Source: Balanoglossus misakiensis
Taxonomy: Eukaryota; Hemichordata
Assembly: GCA_040954595.2 (NCBI GenBank)
Contig: CM082582.2
Coordinates: forward strand, 9,796,001 to 9,860,000
Length of the DNA: 64,000 bases
Direction: 5' to 3'
Below are positions 37,901-52,518 of this stretch, piece after piece (position 1 is the first letter of the stretch; each line of letters begins with the position of its first letter). The notes beneath the pieces are model-generated. The model searched no databases. It was not told the DNA's origin and saw nothing but the letters and a program-made list of their open reading frames with translations. Made by a program: the position numbers and the translations under genes.

Positions 37901-40552
37901 CTGGTCCGCAGCAAAGGGTGACATAATAAAAAAACACGGCTATTATTAACAGACCAATATTTTTGTCCCGCAGAAAGTCTACGAATTCGGAATTCCTATG
38001 CAGGTGCAGTTTGTCTTTATGTTCTTCTTCACGTCCATTTTGTTCGTGATCAACACATTCTTCGTGGTGCCCGCGGAAAAGGTGCCGTGTGCGGCGTCTC
38101 CGACGGCCAAGCCCAAGTACTACCCGGAGCTTTTCGATGAAGAGTGCGTCAGGTTGAAAGAGCACGGTTACAGAGGGGAAGGTGATTGAAATCTAACAAG
38201 TTGTCTTGATAATTACCATTTTACTTCTCACAGTCAATATATTCACGTCTTTTAGCCACGCACAGAAGTTTGAGTAATGGCGAACTCGCCAGGCAGTCTG
38301 GTTTCAATGCCTATTCTCAGAGCACCTCATTGCTGATCTCTGAATTCAATTAACACAATCATTCCACGTGTTTCACATGCAGTACTGTCGACACGTGATA
38401 TCATAAACAGATATGTAATCATATTGCTTTTTACGACACTAACATGATTTATCATGTTGTTTTGTGTATGTTGCAGGGTTGATCATACGAAACGACAGCA
38501 ATTTAAACCGACAAGCAGCGTATTGTACTTCGGGTATGTATTAGTATTGCAAAATGGGTAATTTCCATTTTTTGTGAGATTTCTATTTAACATTGTTTCA
38601 AAAACGAACAATTTCCGGAGGTCAGCAGTGACACTTCCGCCATATTTGTGACGACACCATGGCAACCGCGAGTCACTGTGTTGAAGTGTGCAACTCATAT
38701 TACCGGTCGTTTAACTTGCAGATCTGGATATCTTCCACCGCATACCGATGAAGACCTACAGTGCTTTCATGAACACTATCGATTTGAACATTTTGAACCC
38801 CAGGAAAGACTCCTTTCTGAACACGATAAGAACGCCAATGTTTATTTGGTTCGTCGTCTGGTGCACTCTGATGACGTTCAGGGAGTTTTATTTCATCGGA
38901 ACCTTGAACGCATTCTTGGAATTTCTGACGTCTGAACGGAGTGGTAATCAAGGTGAGCTTTGGCGATGGTTTCACGAATTCCAGACAAATAGTATAATGT
39001 GATTTAACCCCTTACACGAAGTAAAATCTATTAAAGGCAACAAGAATTCTCATATACCTCAAATAGGTTTTAGCTACCTAGGTGAGTGATGAAAATCTCA
39101 TATGGTCGACACAAAAAGTAAATGAAGCAACCGCTAATGATAAAATTTGCCATTTTCTTCATCAACAGTGGATCACTACACAGCAATATTTGGCTACATA
39201 TCATTTGGAGTATTAGCAATAGCGCCCTTGGTGGGTTTTCTGATGGACGCCAAGGGTGACTGCCCGCTCTTCACCTCCATTCCAGCAATTATGATAACCA
39301 CCTCACACACAGTGCTTTATTCCTTCTCCGTTCTCATACCGATACTCGAAGCTCAGGTAAGGTCTCCTCCGCGTCGGGATCTTGTCGTGCGCACCTTGGT
39401 GTTTGGCGATCAGGGTCGTTTCCAGATCTGCGAGTCTTTATTGGTCTATTTTTTAATGAGTAATTTTAGTGCGTTTGTGTGTGTCGAAAAGGTTATAGTC
39501 GGCTGTAAACTTCGCGCATTGGTATTATGTAACGGGCCTATTAGTAACTATGTTGACAACAAAGACGCACATCTGTGCATCGGCGCTGGCCAATTAAAGT
39601 TGACGCTGTCAGTTTTTCATTTTAATGTGGTTCTATTTTTTTCTTACAGTGGGTTACGTTTGTGTTGGTGACAATACAACGAGGTTTTATCCACGGCGTA
39701 CTGTCTTCCTTTATAGGCATGGCGTAAGTACGGTTTCTTATTTTCAAGGATGAGCAGCAGCGTTAAAACAAATCCCCTGAAAATAGCTGCTCGCATCCTC
39801 CAGCGCAACACATCTGCCTCTGTTTCCCCATTTGCATGTTATGTCGTCCATCATGCATGTACAGTAGCCCAGCTGGATAACATCCAACTTGGATATCGCC
39901 CTCGTGCGGTCGATGAATTTCCGTGGATGTCGCGTCTCACCAGAACGTTTAGTGGCAACAGTGAACAGCGATTCGTTTTCCCATATCTTTTTACGAACAG
40001 GTTCCCTCAGGACCATTACGGAAAGTTCTACGGCATGGTCTATCTCATTGCTGGCTTAGTTACGCTGTTGCAAAACCCACTCTTCGCGCTGTCCCAGAGT
40101 TTTCCGAACGCAGATCCGTTTTATGTAAGTAAAGAGTTTTTTGTTGTCAGAATCCTACACCGATGCCTCCACTCCCGTGTCATTTTTTTCGTGTGTGAAC
40201 CTGGTTAAAACTGCGTGTTTAGGCTGTTTTTTTGTAAGATGAACGACTGCAGAAGAGATTAGACGCATGGATTGTGACAAATACTGGAAATGTAAAGATG
40301 GTTGACTTGAATTCTAAAAACGAATGTGAGTCCCTCTCCGCACCAGGCTATGCGCATACTCACGTGTGTTATGCGTTCTTATCCAATCACCAACAGGTCA
40401 ACCTTGGGATTCTCATCGTGACGATGCTGGCTCACGGCCATCCGATATACTTGTGGTATTACTGCGACAGGGAAATTCGACGGAAAATAGAAGACAGACA
40501 AGAGCAGAAAACAACAACGTTGTTGTTGACTAATGCAGACGGATACATATAA
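31990..40552 (+). CDS. solute carrier family 43 (LAT3/LAT4/ENBT1-like) transporter
   Basis: Major-facilitator membrane transporter. Vertebrate SLC43A1/A2 carry large neutral amino acids and SLC43A3 carries purine nucleobases; the substrate here is not determinable. Eleven exons: 31990-32465, 37031-37077, 37250-37326, 37503-37595, 37974-38181, 38477-38533, 38722-38952, 39169-39356, 39650-39723, 40001-40124 and 40397-40552 (TAA). The product is 576 aa, close to the 490-570 aa of the family. Family blocks: WASLVVVLKADGFF after TM1, CSAQDERLNLVFT, the MFS loop YDYLGPRKTRLI, the central loop, FREFYFIGTLNAFLEFL, GFLMDAKGDC, VTIQRGFIHGVLSSF, YGKFYGMVYLIAGLVTLLQNPLF and a last helix before a hydrophilic C-tail. 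The first extracellular loop (about residues 55-120) contains an NVT sequon. The first intron is 4.6 kb and holds a MITE-like element; intron 4 holds a 35-bp tandem repeat. Confidence 0.92.
32466..37030 (+). other. first intron of the SLC43-like gene
   Basis: A 4.6 kb intron (GTAAGT donor; TTTTAG acceptor) in an otherwise compact gene. It contains the TTAA-flanked inverted-repeat element at 34191-34372. Open frames of 152 aa (33444-33902, minus) and 134 aa (34527-34931, plus) show no recognisable domain. No other gene is seen. Confidence 0.6.
34191..34372. mobile_element. MITE-like element with 16-bp terminal inverted repeats and TTAA target duplication
   Basis: A 174-bp element (34195-34368) is flanked on both sides by TTAA (34191-34194 and 34369-34372). 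Its ends are AGGTATACAGTCACCT on the left and AGGTGACCGTATACCT on the right, inverted repeats with one mismatch in 16. It has no coding capacity. TTAA target duplications are typical of piggyBac-superfamily transposons, but the termini do not obviously match classical piggyBac ends, so the family is unassigned. Confidence 0.8.
37093..37183. repeat. (GTAT/CTAT)n microsatellite
   Basis: About 90 bases of interrupted GTAT and CTAT tetranucleotides within intron 2 of the SLC43-like gene, starting 15 bases after the exon 2 donor. Confidence 0.88.
37603..37768. repeat. 35-bp tandem repeat, about 4.7 copies
   Basis: Five successive copies (last partial) of a 35-bp unit lie in intron 4 of the SLC43-like gene, starting 7 bases after the exon 4 boundary. 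Each copy has the order AGTGTCAAGTCTCTCTATTG, then GCC, a GC-rich core, then CAGTTTC. Each copy keeps CTATTGGCC or TTATTGGCC, an inverted CCAAT box, so the ATTGG motifs recur every 35 bases. Confidence 0.9.
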
Positions 40553-42489
40553 ATCCACTTTGTAACATCAAGTCAGTCAAAAACATTTCAACTTCCGAGA
40601 AACGTGAGAGCCACGCTTATGCTGTGTCATACACTTCGCACATATCATACTTCGGGATCGATATGATAACAATCGATTGAAATGAGCTGCCAGTAACAGT
40701 TATCACCTTTATAAAGTGTGCATGTATAAATTGCATTTTGAAACTCATTGTCAATGATGACAGAAAATCTTGCACACGCAAATGTTAAATATTGCCAGTG
40801 TTTGTTGGCACTCAGTGTCTCCTTATAGCGTTAACTACCTCGAGAAATTTTGCGTTGGGTTGAGTACATATTTTCTCTGAAAGACTAAATGTGAAGATTT
40901 GCGCCACACACAATGAGCCGTCTCTCCAGAAAGAGTCGTCGGCTGCGGGCGCCATCCCTCATTGGTGTCGGCCAATCAGCATGCCGACGACGGAGTCTTT
41001 CAGTCGCACTTTGGAATCGTGAACGGACATTTTGAAAACGTGCAATAACGCGGTAACTGATGTTAGTTCTCTTGCGATGATGAGTAACGTTTTACGATAT
41101 TTATTAACGTTTTACGACTTGAAACAGCGAAACTGTTTTCGCACTATTTACCCACTACTTTCTATGCCACTTGAGTGATGTTTTTAAACTTGCAGAATTT
41201 TTCCAAAGTGATAAAATTTTCAGGGACTATACTTTTACAACCTTGCATTTTTTTCTTGCAGTTAATTTATGTGACCGAGTATTTAATAACTTCTACTTTT
41301 AGTTAAACTTGTATACATCATGAAGTGGTCGCGTGTGTGGGAAACTGTGAGATTGTTATTTCAATAAAATTGACCCATTCTTTGAAACAGGACGGATAAA
41401 TTGTGTTTTTTGTTCCTTTTACAGTCGGCCAAAATTAAAAGTCATTTTACATAACACTTCCAGGCGTTCTTGAAATTGGCAATTTCATAAAATTAGAGTG
41501 CCTAGTTATCATGAACATATTATACTTTAATTTAGCTTACATCCTGTAATAATCGTGATTGACACCATAACTATGCGTAATGAGAGGAATTCTGATTAAA
41601 GTTTTAATTGCCACCATATCTCTTTACATCATTTTTGATGATTTTGACATTTTTACGAAATTACATAGAAATCATACATAGAATTGATATTGCGGGCATG
41701 CTTGCTCACCGAAAACAACAAATTTACAACCTGGTTTGGGGGTTGTTTCTGGACCGCTCTCCCAAAATGCGTTTTTGAATATAGAAATAAGTAACTTTTG
41801 GCATTATCCACGAGCAATTTGATTAAAACCAGCTATAGATATAGGCTGAAACTTTACCTTTGGTGAGGTTTTGGTTTTCTCGTTCTGGACATCAGCAGAA
41901 CGAGAACACCGAGGACCCAGCGTCGGTAAAGAGGGAAAAGACGCCCGTGTCATGGGTTATTTGATCACCTATCCTTCAAAACACGAACAATGGGTGATAA
42001 CAGTTCAGTGTGCAATCTGGAGATACGATTTTATTGTCGATCGTTCTGTTGACGTTTTTATCGTGTTATGCTTGCTTTGTGGTTTAACTGTTATCAGTCA
42101 TGACGATAATCGAATGGACCTTACAACCACACAGCGCAACAATTCGAGGGTTGACCAAACAAAACCAGATCAATGTTTACAATGGTATGATCCATGATTA
42201 CAATCATTCTGTGTCGGTGCTTGCACCTTCCGGGGTCCGACGTCATATTTGGTCATTGTTCTCTCTCTGTTCGGCTGTCCTTATCAGCCGAGAATTTCCG
42301 ACGAAGTATCGTGACGGAAACCCTCTTTCCACGAAGACGCGAGACGAGTGACGTCAGTCACCGGGCCAAGCAGATAGCAGTCACCCACCCCCGGGATGTT
42401 TCTCTGTAGATAAAAGACGCCTCGAACTCTCCTGTTATCAAGTCTTTTTTTCCAGGTCAGTTGGAGTGGCCATCGCGCTAGAGGCAGAG
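40553..42489. other. intergenic region between SLC43-like gene and astacin gene
   Basis: Should contain the SLC43-like 3' UTR and the astacin promoter. An AATAAA on the + strand lies at 41363-41368. A TATA-like GATAAAAG around 42410 sits about 80 bases before the astacin ATG. No further coding sequence was recognised. Confidence 0.5.
42408..42417 (+). promoter_or_regulatory. TATA-like element upstream of the astacin gene
   Basis: AGATAAAAGA about 75-80 bases before the start codon. Spacing to a short 5' UTR would suit a TATA box. This is a single-motif guess. Confidence 0.3.
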
Positions 42490-45400
42490 ATGAGAGCACT
42501 TATTGGGATTGGTTTGGCCGTCGTCTTCTTCGTATCCGAGTCTGTCTGGTCTATTCCGTTACCTGGATCGCCGGAGGTATGTTCTATAACTCTTCAAGAG
42601 TTGGCATCGTTACTTCCCAAGATGCAACCTTTACTACTATATTGCACATATTGTGCATGTATATTTTAGGGCTCGCTATTAAATTTAGTTAATCGCTACT
42701 TTTAGTAGTTTTACTAAGGAGTATCCGGACTCATGGTTACTTGTGGGGAACTTTTTTCTATCGTTACTTTTCTTGTGACTGGGGAAAAGCATTTTGAATT
42801 GGTCGCGGGTGCTGTCAGTTTGTCCGCGTCACCAAAAGCGATAATACTGTTTTGCTTATTATTGTCTGCATGTGGCAAAACGCAATTAAAAACCAACCCG
42901 AAGAATTTCGTTACGCGTTCATTGCTTAGGTGCTATATGACGATACATGTATCTACTAACAGCTGTACAACAAAAATCCCCACTTCGTTGACACATATTA
43001 AAAACACCAGAAATTAGTCCGGCTTGTAATTCATTGTCACAGATTCAGCGGTAACGGAGATCGGGATCATAACTTCCAAGTATCAATTACAAGAGTTTAA
43101 ATTCCATAAATCCATAATTGATTTTAATTGCCCTAGTTTCGAATGTTTTCATTTCCGATTCAGATGCGTCTCTCCAACGTCAATAGCTAATTTAGAACAA
43201 CAATCGGATGTGGTTTCCACAAGTTATTATTTCATTACATTGGAGATATTGGCGATCGCGCAATTTGTATTACGGAACATGCACTTTATCAAGTGGCTAT
43301 CAAAACCGTGATTTTTCCCCTCGAGAGCAAATAAGTATTTTAGACACTCGCTGTTTGATTCAGAACATGTCTCTGTGTTACATTTTCAGGAGGTCCATCT
43401 CATACGGCGTGATGTCGATGACGAGATCGTGGAACCCCTGATCACAGAATGGCCTGACCTGGTAAGAAAGAATGGCGTTAGAATTGCTGCCCAATAATAC
43501 CATACGGGGGAGGCCCTGTTGCTAGAACAATACGTCGGTAGCCCAGCGGCGGAAAATGCGCCTATCTGCATTGATACGGTGTGCAAATGATTGTTGAGCT
43601 CAACATGTATAGGCAGATGTGTTTTCTGTGAAACAGGGGGCGCCAACACTAAAGAACACCTGCGAACGTTTTATGCAGATGAGTGCATGTGCGTGTTGTG
43701 ATTGTCACCCAGTCACGTGTGTGAATAGCTGATAATTTTCACACCAGATGTCTCAAATCAATCGATATCACGTCATTTACACTACACCCTTTTCTCCATT
43801 TCTTTGTCTTCGACAGCCTCTCCGAACTGAGACACCACAATTTGCAGGTAGGTCAACCTCCGCCGTGTCGAGCTTGAGATTAAACATTCAACACGATAAC
43901 GAAACTGATAAGATCATACATGTTGGGGTTGAGATAAGACACTTATTACGTGAATCAAATTAGATTTACAATGATACAGAACTATGGAATAGTGGATTTT
44001 GAGATGGCCAACGTAACCACGGATTTCAGTAGTTTCTTCTCTTTACTTTTACCAGCAATTTCCAATTTTGGAGACGTGGAGCAAGAAGATGACGCCATGA
44101 CTTACATTCTCCTGGAAAACGAAAACATCATCAGAGGTGAGATTAGAAATGACCATGCCTGACGTTTTTTTTAATTCTCCTGTAGCATTTTAATAAACCT
44201 TACCTTGAGGTAGTCACGATAGATAACGTAACGACCTGAGTCGTGACGTGCCGCGCGTTGAGCGACCTGTGCGCAAGAAGCAAACGTTGTCTTCTACTAA
44301 TACATGATTTCATTCAAGTCGAATGGAATTCTTTCCCTTCAAGTGACTTTCTTTGTCTCAAATGTCCCTTTCAATTCCGTCTCCACAGAAACTGATGGGT
44401 TTATGGAGGGCGACATATACATCGGGTCCATGGTAAGTGGAAATATCAACCAGTTTATTTAATTATCTATGTAACAATATTCTATTCTCTGTGGTTGTGT
44501 AAAACTATCGTTAGAGAAAATGTTTAGTGAGCAGGCGAATATTTAGACAAGCATTCGTGATTCTCAAAGGAATGTAGTGAGGAATGTCAACCGAACGTCG
44601 AGAGTATCAACGCTTACAGGCTCCTATTTTTATATGACTTTTCAGTTGCCACGGAATGCCATTACAAGCATGAACAAACGGTGGCCAAACGCCCAAGTTC
44701 CTTATGAAATCACAGGATTTGGTAAGTAACTTGTTCTCTCTCTCTCATGCTCACTGACTGACTCACTGGCTGGCGTACTGACTTACTGACTCACTCGGAA
44801 TCACCTACTTTTATTAAAAACACTTTTTACCCTTCCAGACAGCGGCGCAGTTGCTCGCATCAACGCCGCCATCAACGAGTACCACACACATACCTGCATA
44901 CGCTGGGTACGACGCAGCAACCAACGGGATTACGTGCGATTTGTGCCGAAATCCGGGTACGTATGAAACAAACGTTTCTCCGGAGAAAGCAAACCGCGAG
45001 GTAGTCACTGTGATCCCCCAAAATTAAAATCCAAGAAACTTAAGATCGTTGAATATTCTTTGATCGACTCTTTTTACTCCCTAGATGCTGGTCTCCGGTC
45101 GGACGCACTGGTGGAATGCAAGAACTCTCCGTTGGGGGCGCTTGTAACTGGTCACGGGGCACCATCATGCACGAGATGATGCACGCAGCCGGATTCCACC
45201 ACGAGCAGACAAGGCAGGACAGGGACAACTATGTCACCATTTACTGGCAAAACATACAGAGAGGTAATTACAAAATGACCATTAACGAAAGAGCAACGTA
45301 GTCCTTCTAAATATATATTCACAACGAAAATGGAATAATTCCACATTTCCCGAAATTTCCATCATGGCCTAACCGACTCGCTTCTGTCAACAGGAATGGA

Positions 45401-47787
45401 GTACAACTTCCAGAAGTACCCGCTCGACACGCTGGGAACCGAGTACGACTACTATTCCATCATGCACTATCCCAAAAACGCTTTTTCCACCAACGGTCGC
45501 GACACCATCGTGCCAAAACAGAGTGTGTCCATTGGAGGTAGAAACTCCTTCAGCCAGCTTGATGCGTATGAGCTCAACAAGCTCTACGAATGCGGTGAGT
45601 TTTTTTTGACAATCATGTCAGAGTCACGGTCAATTTAATGATTCGCTGGGGGGGGGGCATGAGTTATTTACAGACATGTCGGCAGTACCAACAAACTTTA
45701 AACGACACATATTCAGATCTAGATATAGGAAGTCTGACTTCTTATGAAAAATCTACACAATTGACGTTTAAGTACTTGTGTTGCTGTATTTCTTACTTGT
45801 TGAGGAATTCAACAATAATCTCATGCACAACTCTCACTGTTCAGGTGATGGTGGTGGAGGCGGCGGCGGCGGAGAAGAAGGTGGAGGTAGGTCCAATTAA
45901 GATTATGCAAATCAAACAAGATCTCACCAGGGTTTTGTGTATCGTCGGAGACTATTTCTGTGTTATTCTTGGTGGGAACGAGCATGTTCAACATTTCTGG
46001 GATTTCTTGTATAATATGATATAAGCAATACAGTATTTGTGGAGCATACGTTCATGTATAACAGATAGACGCGCCGGCAAATGCTGGAAAGAAGACGCCA
46101 TCTCGAATACATAGGCGCCATTTTGGAAGAAAAAAAAACGACGCCATTTTGACACGTAAAGAGTACATACGGGGATTTTGAATATGTTCTTCTGTTGCTT
46201 CAGATTGTGCGGATAAAGACAACGGTTGTTCCGGCTGGGCCGGACAGGGTTATTGTACGAGTGGTCAGTACACGGAATGGATGGCAGACAACTGCAAGAA
46301 GAGTTGCGGTTCATGCGACGACGACAACGGTGGTGGTGGGGGTGGTGGTAAGCGATCTACTTCATTCTTCTGGAATGTGAATTAGACAAAACTAATTACT
46401 AATTTCCCAACGGAGAGTTTACGTAAAAAAAGTGGTGTAAATTGGACTTTGATGGCACATTTCCCGTAGCAATTATTTCTTTGTTATCCGGTGATACTTA
46501 TAATTGGGAAAAGAGAAATTATAGTGTCACATGACCGTTGAATTTGGTCGTAATGGGCGGATTTTTATTTTTCCCTTCGAAGATTACTTCCGGTAGGAAA
46601 AATTGCGTTACGTCATTGATATGACCGATTCACTATGTATTGTTTTGTTTTCATTTTCTCGGCAGATTGTACCGATAGTAACAATAATTGTCCAGGCTGG
46701 GCTGATCGTGGCGAATGTCAGGCAAACCCCGGTTGGATGTTGCCTAACTGCAAAAAGAGCTGTGACCAATGTGACGGCGGTGGTGGCGGCGGTGGTAGTA
46801 GTAAGTTAATTCATAGCACAAAAGTTCGACGCAATTTTGTCGTCTGTAGGTCCCTATTTTGTGACAGAAAATTTGCATGTAGGCAGTCATAAAATTTTTG
46901 CTTTGTAAAGGAAAGTCAATTAAAATCTGTGAGTGGGCAATACTCTGCGTAAAATCCCTCCTATTAATTCGTGATATAAGCGCAGGTCACAAGTGCTCTA
47001 CCGTGCGCATGACTAAGCTTGGAGATAGCAAAGAACAAAAGGTATCCCATGAAGCAAGATGTGACGTATGACGCATATTTCTTTTTTTTTACACCAGACT
47101 GCAAAGATAAAAATGCGAACTGTGAGTGGTGGTCCAACCAGGGATTCTGTCAAGGCACATACTCTTCATACATGGGAAAGAACTGTCAGAAGAGTTGCAA
47201 TTCGTGCGGCAACGCCCCAGCCTCTGACGACAGTAAGTCTTCTTGAAATACGCATGCGCCACATCACGAGCGCTCCGCCTGTGGTAGAAATCGAAGCGCT
47301 TTTGATGCCGCTGAAATAAATATTCTCGCAGACTCAAGCTGGTTTAGATCAGCTGTAGAAATATAGGTTCCGCTTGTACCGTCATTGAGCCGTTTATGTT
47401 CACGCCCGCTGTCAAAGAGACGGCAGCGGTAGAACGAAAACAACAAAAAACACGATGAAAGTGTAAACGGGGCCCTATACTTCTATAGCTGATTCTATTC
47501 AGCTCGTACACGTACACGGCTGAGATACTTGTTTGAAAAACAGAAAATATCACGCTAGTCAAATTAATATTTAACACAAACAAATTATCTTACTTTTTCG
47601 TGTGTCGTGAGATGGCAGCAAAGACGGACGAAAATTCACATCCTGATTATTATATTCTTTGATTTTGCTGTCCCCAGACTGTCAAGATCGCGATAGCCAG
47701 TGCGCCGTCTGGGCGTGGCATGGAGAGTGTACCGCCAACCCAGCCTACATGCTGGTGAACTGTCGAAGAAGCTGCGCCGTGTGCTAG
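42490..47787 (+). CDS. secreted astacin-family metalloprotease with four C-terminal ShKT domains
   Basis: Zinc endopeptidase (family M12A). Fourteen exons: 42490-42576, 43390-43461, 43817-43847, 44056-44136, 44389-44432, 44646-44721, 44839-44956, 45085-45263, 45394-45594, 45845-45886, 46204-46347, 46666-46800, 47098-47232 and 47678-47787 (TAG). They give 484 aa. A signal peptide covers residues 1-21. The propeptide carries the MEGD aspartate-switch motif near residue 96-99. The catalytic domain begins near RNAITSMNKRWPNAQVPYEI. It has the zinc motif HEMMHAAGFHHEQTR (first His about 199), the Met-turn SIMHY and four cysteines for the two conserved disulfides. Poly-Gly linkers separate four six-cysteine ShKT modules, each on its own exon: CADKDNGC to CGSC, CTDSNNNC to CDQC, CKDKNANC to CNSC, and CQDRDSQC to the terminal CAVC. 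The likely role is extracellular digestion, matrix or venom-like processing; the substrate is unknown. Confidence 0.94.
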
Positions 47788-49334
47788 AGTCCAGCCTGTT
47801 AACAGAGGTCGGCCATCAGTCTTCTTCGAATTTTATTCGTTTTTTTTTCATTATATTGTTAAGTTTCTCTCTTATTATTATCATCATCATCGAGATTTTA
47901 GTGCAATAAAGCTAGATTCGGAATAGCTAGATGAAAACGTACAAGTAATGCGTCGCCTTCAGAGATCTTTGATGAAGGAAAGTTTTCTTTCTTCATTAAT
48001 GGCCCACAGTCGCACAGTTGAATAATGCTTGCCATGGTAGAAATGGGGACAATATAGGAGTAATGGGGGCTACCACTTACAACGTTGACCCTCCCACGGT
48101 GCATCGGACAGAGAGACACGAGCTAAAAGTGATGTAAATTATCAAACCAAAAATTGATAAGTAATTGGATAAGGGTGTAAAACTGGACACCTGGTATATT
48201 GTCGAGAATCGTGTTTGGCTTCGTTTGTTGACTCAAATATATTTTCGTTCATCGACTGATGGTGCATAATGTGGGTCGTGTCACGGGCAGTACGGGCAGC
48301 GGTCCCGCAAGGTTGTTTTTGATATGTCTGTACTACAAGTTCACGTTGAATACTTTTTGGCCTGTGCTGAGGATAGGCCTTCTTGGGCGCCCCACTTTTT
48401 CCCAAACGAGCGCCTAAGACGTTTATAACTACGGATAAGGTCACAAGTACCCATCTCATGCAACGTAGAGACAGATGTTTGTCCAAAAAGTTGTACATGA
48501 AATTATCTGAACACATCTTCTTGCCAATACCGACTACTCTGTCACACACGTTCGTGTATACTTAGACAAAAATGTCGCAGCTCACGTGAAATAAACTGGG
48601 TCTGTGTATGTGTTTGATTTTTCTGTCTTATGATATAATCAGTTGACTGTCCGACAACAGCAAACAAAAAATCGAAAATGTAAATATGTTGTTTTGACGT
48701 ATCACGGTACGACATTTAAAATAAATATTTCATAACATCGACCTGTATTGAATCTAGGTCACCGCGTGTTTGTCTCCATGGGTGTTGACTGAGACAGATT
48801 TGGACGTCTCCTCATCATTCGTGAGCGAATGGCATTTTAGCAAAATAATTTTACGTTTTTGGATATTGCTGTCAGTATAAGGGTCCGTTCAGGTCCTTTC
48901 GCAGGCGTTTATGGTTTAATTTTGCAAAGAAAATGTCGTTTGACAGAAATGTTAAAAGTGTGAGGGAAAGTGGCGGCTTGCTATTGGCCAATTTATCCGA
49001 CTGCTGTACCTTCAAGCAAAGTTGGTCGAATTTCTGAGTGTAACATGAACAGCGTCGTTTCAAATCGGAATAGGGGCACTCCAATTTGTAGAAATTCAGT
49101 TTACAGTAGCAACCCCAGAAGAAATAACACAGGAATTCTACCTTGGTATAGAAAACTAAATATTCATATGAATGACCCATTATCATATGGGTTAATTTAT
49201 ATGTGAGAAAAACAGTTCCACAGCATGTGAGTGTCGTCATATCTGGGATCAAGATTTATGTACTTGTCGGATGTAGGAGACCGTTGCTTCAAATTCAGCC
49301 TCGCCAGTCGGCAAACAGCAACAACACCAGCAAG
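47788..49334. other. intergenic region between astacin gene and GH9 gene
   Basis: Contains the astacin 3' UTR with an AATAAA at 47905-47910 and the GH9 upstream region. Open frames of 135 aa (48142-48549, minus) and 126 aa (48872-49252, minus) carry no recognisable domain. Nothing else was identified. Confidence 0.5.
47905..47910 (+). terminator. polyadenylation signal of the astacin gene
   Basis: Canonical AATAAA 118 bases after the astacin stop codon on the same strand. Confidence 0.7.
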
Positions 49335-52390
<3,056 letters not shown>

Positions 52391-52512
52391 ATTACCAGAA
52401 GAGCTGAACCAAATTATATATCTGGTATACTGAAGAGCTAGCGCACTTGCAGAATTTCATTACTTATTACAAATTATAGAAAGATGCGGGTGGGTTAGGC
52501 ATTTACTGGTGC

Positions 52513-52518
52513 AATAAA
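52513..52518 (+). terminator. polyadenylation signal of the GH9 gene
   Basis: AATAAA 123 bases after the GH9 stop and about 150 bases before the first satellite unit. Confidence 0.7.
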
